Below, piece by piece: positions 5,602 through 6,288 of a DNA stretch of 6,288 bases (positions are counted from its first letter, which is position 1; every line of letters begins with the position of its first letter). Source of the DNA: Bacillota bacterium (GTDB lineage: Bacteria; Bacillota; Clostridia; Acetivibrionales; DSM-1351). The notes beneath the pieces are model-generated. The model saw nothing but the letters and a program-made list of their open reading frames with translations, was not told the origin of the DNA and searched no databases. A program made the translations under genes and the position numbers. The stretch covers positions 1 through 6,288 of the forward strand of contig JAEZIV010000162.1 of NCBI GenBank assembly GCA_023436515.1. The letters run 5' to 3'.

Positions 5602-6288
5602 CTATTCCTTTATTCCTACAACCCTTATTAGCACTGGGTCTGAATCATTTGTTAGTGCAAAACCCCTACCCTCTTCTAAAGAAATTATGCTGATGCCAAT
5701 ACTCTCCAAGTGTTTTCTCAATTCCACTTTATCTATAAATCTTCTGAAATGTCCGTTATAAAAATAAGAATGTTTCCCAACCTTTTTTCCTTTACCGTAG
5801 AGGTCATCATTAATGCTTCTTGCTTCTATAAATACTTTCCCATCCAACTTAAGTGCACCTTTAATATTATCAAACAATTCAACTTGTTGTTTCTCACTAA
5901 TCGCATGTAATGTGAACCTACTGTAGCAATAGTCATATTGTCTTTGATATATTGCATTTGCTCTTACAAAATCATCACACACAAAAATACCCTTATTTTC
6001 CCTATATTTATCATTTAGAGTTTTTATTGCCACTTGTGAAGCATCAATTCCAACAACTTCTAAATCGTTTTCCATAAAGAAAAGGCTATCTCGACCATTA
6101 CCACATCCTATATCCAACAGACTCTTATTCAGCTCCATATACTTAATAACATCCTGAGCAAATCTACTTGAGTTATTCTTTACCGGTGGATTTTCAATAT
6201 AATAAGCATTCCAATAATCAGTATCTCTATTATATTGGTCTTGATATCTTTCATTTAAATCCAAAATCATATTCACACATTGCTTGAC
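5602..6288 (-). CDS. Class I SAM-dependent methyltransferase, 5' end beyond the window or unresolved
   Basis: The reading frame is open to the right edge. Within it are a GTG at 6276 (224 residues to the stop) and an ATG at 6270, but neither has a visible Shine-Dalgarno, so the true start probably lies outside the window. Numbered from the GTG, motif I is LLDIGCGNGRDS (53-64), Asp78 in VVGIDAS is the likely ribose-binding acid at the end of strand 2, and YSRFTLHAI (118-126) is the post-II region. The later part has strands such as KVFIEARS and a Gly/Lys-rich loop before HSYFYNGHFRRF. It is a small Methyltransf_11/25-type enzyme; the N-terminal YWNAYY segment resembles small-molecule methyltransferases of polysaccharide clusters. 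Its acceptor is unknown; O- or N-methylation of a sugar is inferred from context. It is the first visible gene of the - strand operon, six bases ahead of the SDR gene. Confidence 0.82.
   Translation of the reverse strand, partial: VKQCVNMILDLNERYQDQYNRDTDYWNAYYIENPPVKNNSSRFAQDVIKYMELNKSLLDIGCGNGRDSLFFMENDLEVVGIDASQVAIKTLNDKYRENKGIFVCDDFVRANAIYQRQYDYCYSRFTLHAISEKQQVELFDNIKGALKLDGKVFIEARSINDDLYGKGKKVGKHSYFYNGHFRRFIDKVELRKHLESIGISIISLEEGRGFALTNDSDPVLIRVVGIKE

Noticed and set aside
1..6288. CRISPR array, tRNA or rRNA genes, insertion sequence ends
   Set aside because: I saw no direct-repeat array, tRNA-like cloverleaf, rRNA segment, transposase motif or flanking inverted repeats; nearly all bases are in recognisable coding sequence.

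Overview
The window is a piece of a surface-polysaccharide (nucleotide-sugar) biosynthesis locus. The DNA is AT-rich, ribosome-binding sites are strong AAGGAG/GGAG types, and genes are tightly packed. This suggests a low-GC Gram-positive bacterium, most likely a clostridium-like member of the Bacillota; that placement is inference from composition and style, not from a marker gene. Both edges cut through coding sequence.

Layout. On the + strand, 1-855 is the 3' part of a CDP-glucose 4,6-dehydratase gene (rfbG) that carries an in-frame TAA at 103-105 inside a conserved stretch, so it reads as a pseudogene. Everything else is on the - strand and reads from right to left: a SAM methyltransferase whose 5' end runs off the window (5602-6288), a sugar-nucleotide SDR reductase/epimerase (4630-5595), a second and larger methyltransferase of the sugar C-methyltransferase type (3492-4640), a Nudix hydrolase with a degenerate signature (2943-3467), then a 116-base gap with a plausible promoter, then rfbH, the CDP-4-keto-6-deoxyglucose 3-dehydrase E1 (1492-2826), and a HAD phosphatase (841-1479). 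The HAD gene converges on rfbG and overlaps it by 15 bases. The only intergenic stretch above 30 bases is 2827-2942.

How the genes fit together. RfbG would make CDP-4-keto-6-deoxyglucose. RfbH, with a reductase partner that is not in this window, removes the 3-hydroxyl to give the 4-keto-3,6-dideoxy intermediate. The SDR could reduce or epimerise this at C4, and the two methyltransferases could add C- or O-methyl groups. The outcome would be a decorated, possibly branched 3,6-dideoxyhexose for a surface glycan. RfbH is confidently identified; the exact product sugar is inference. The main oddity is an intact rfbH beside a broken, oppositely oriented rfbG, so RfbH needs another source of its substrate (a second rfbG elsewhere), or the TAA is a sequencing error, or the pathway is being lost.

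Two starts were moved downstream of the longest reading frame because Shine-Dalgarno sequences point there (3467 for the Nudix gene, 4640 for the larger methyltransferase).
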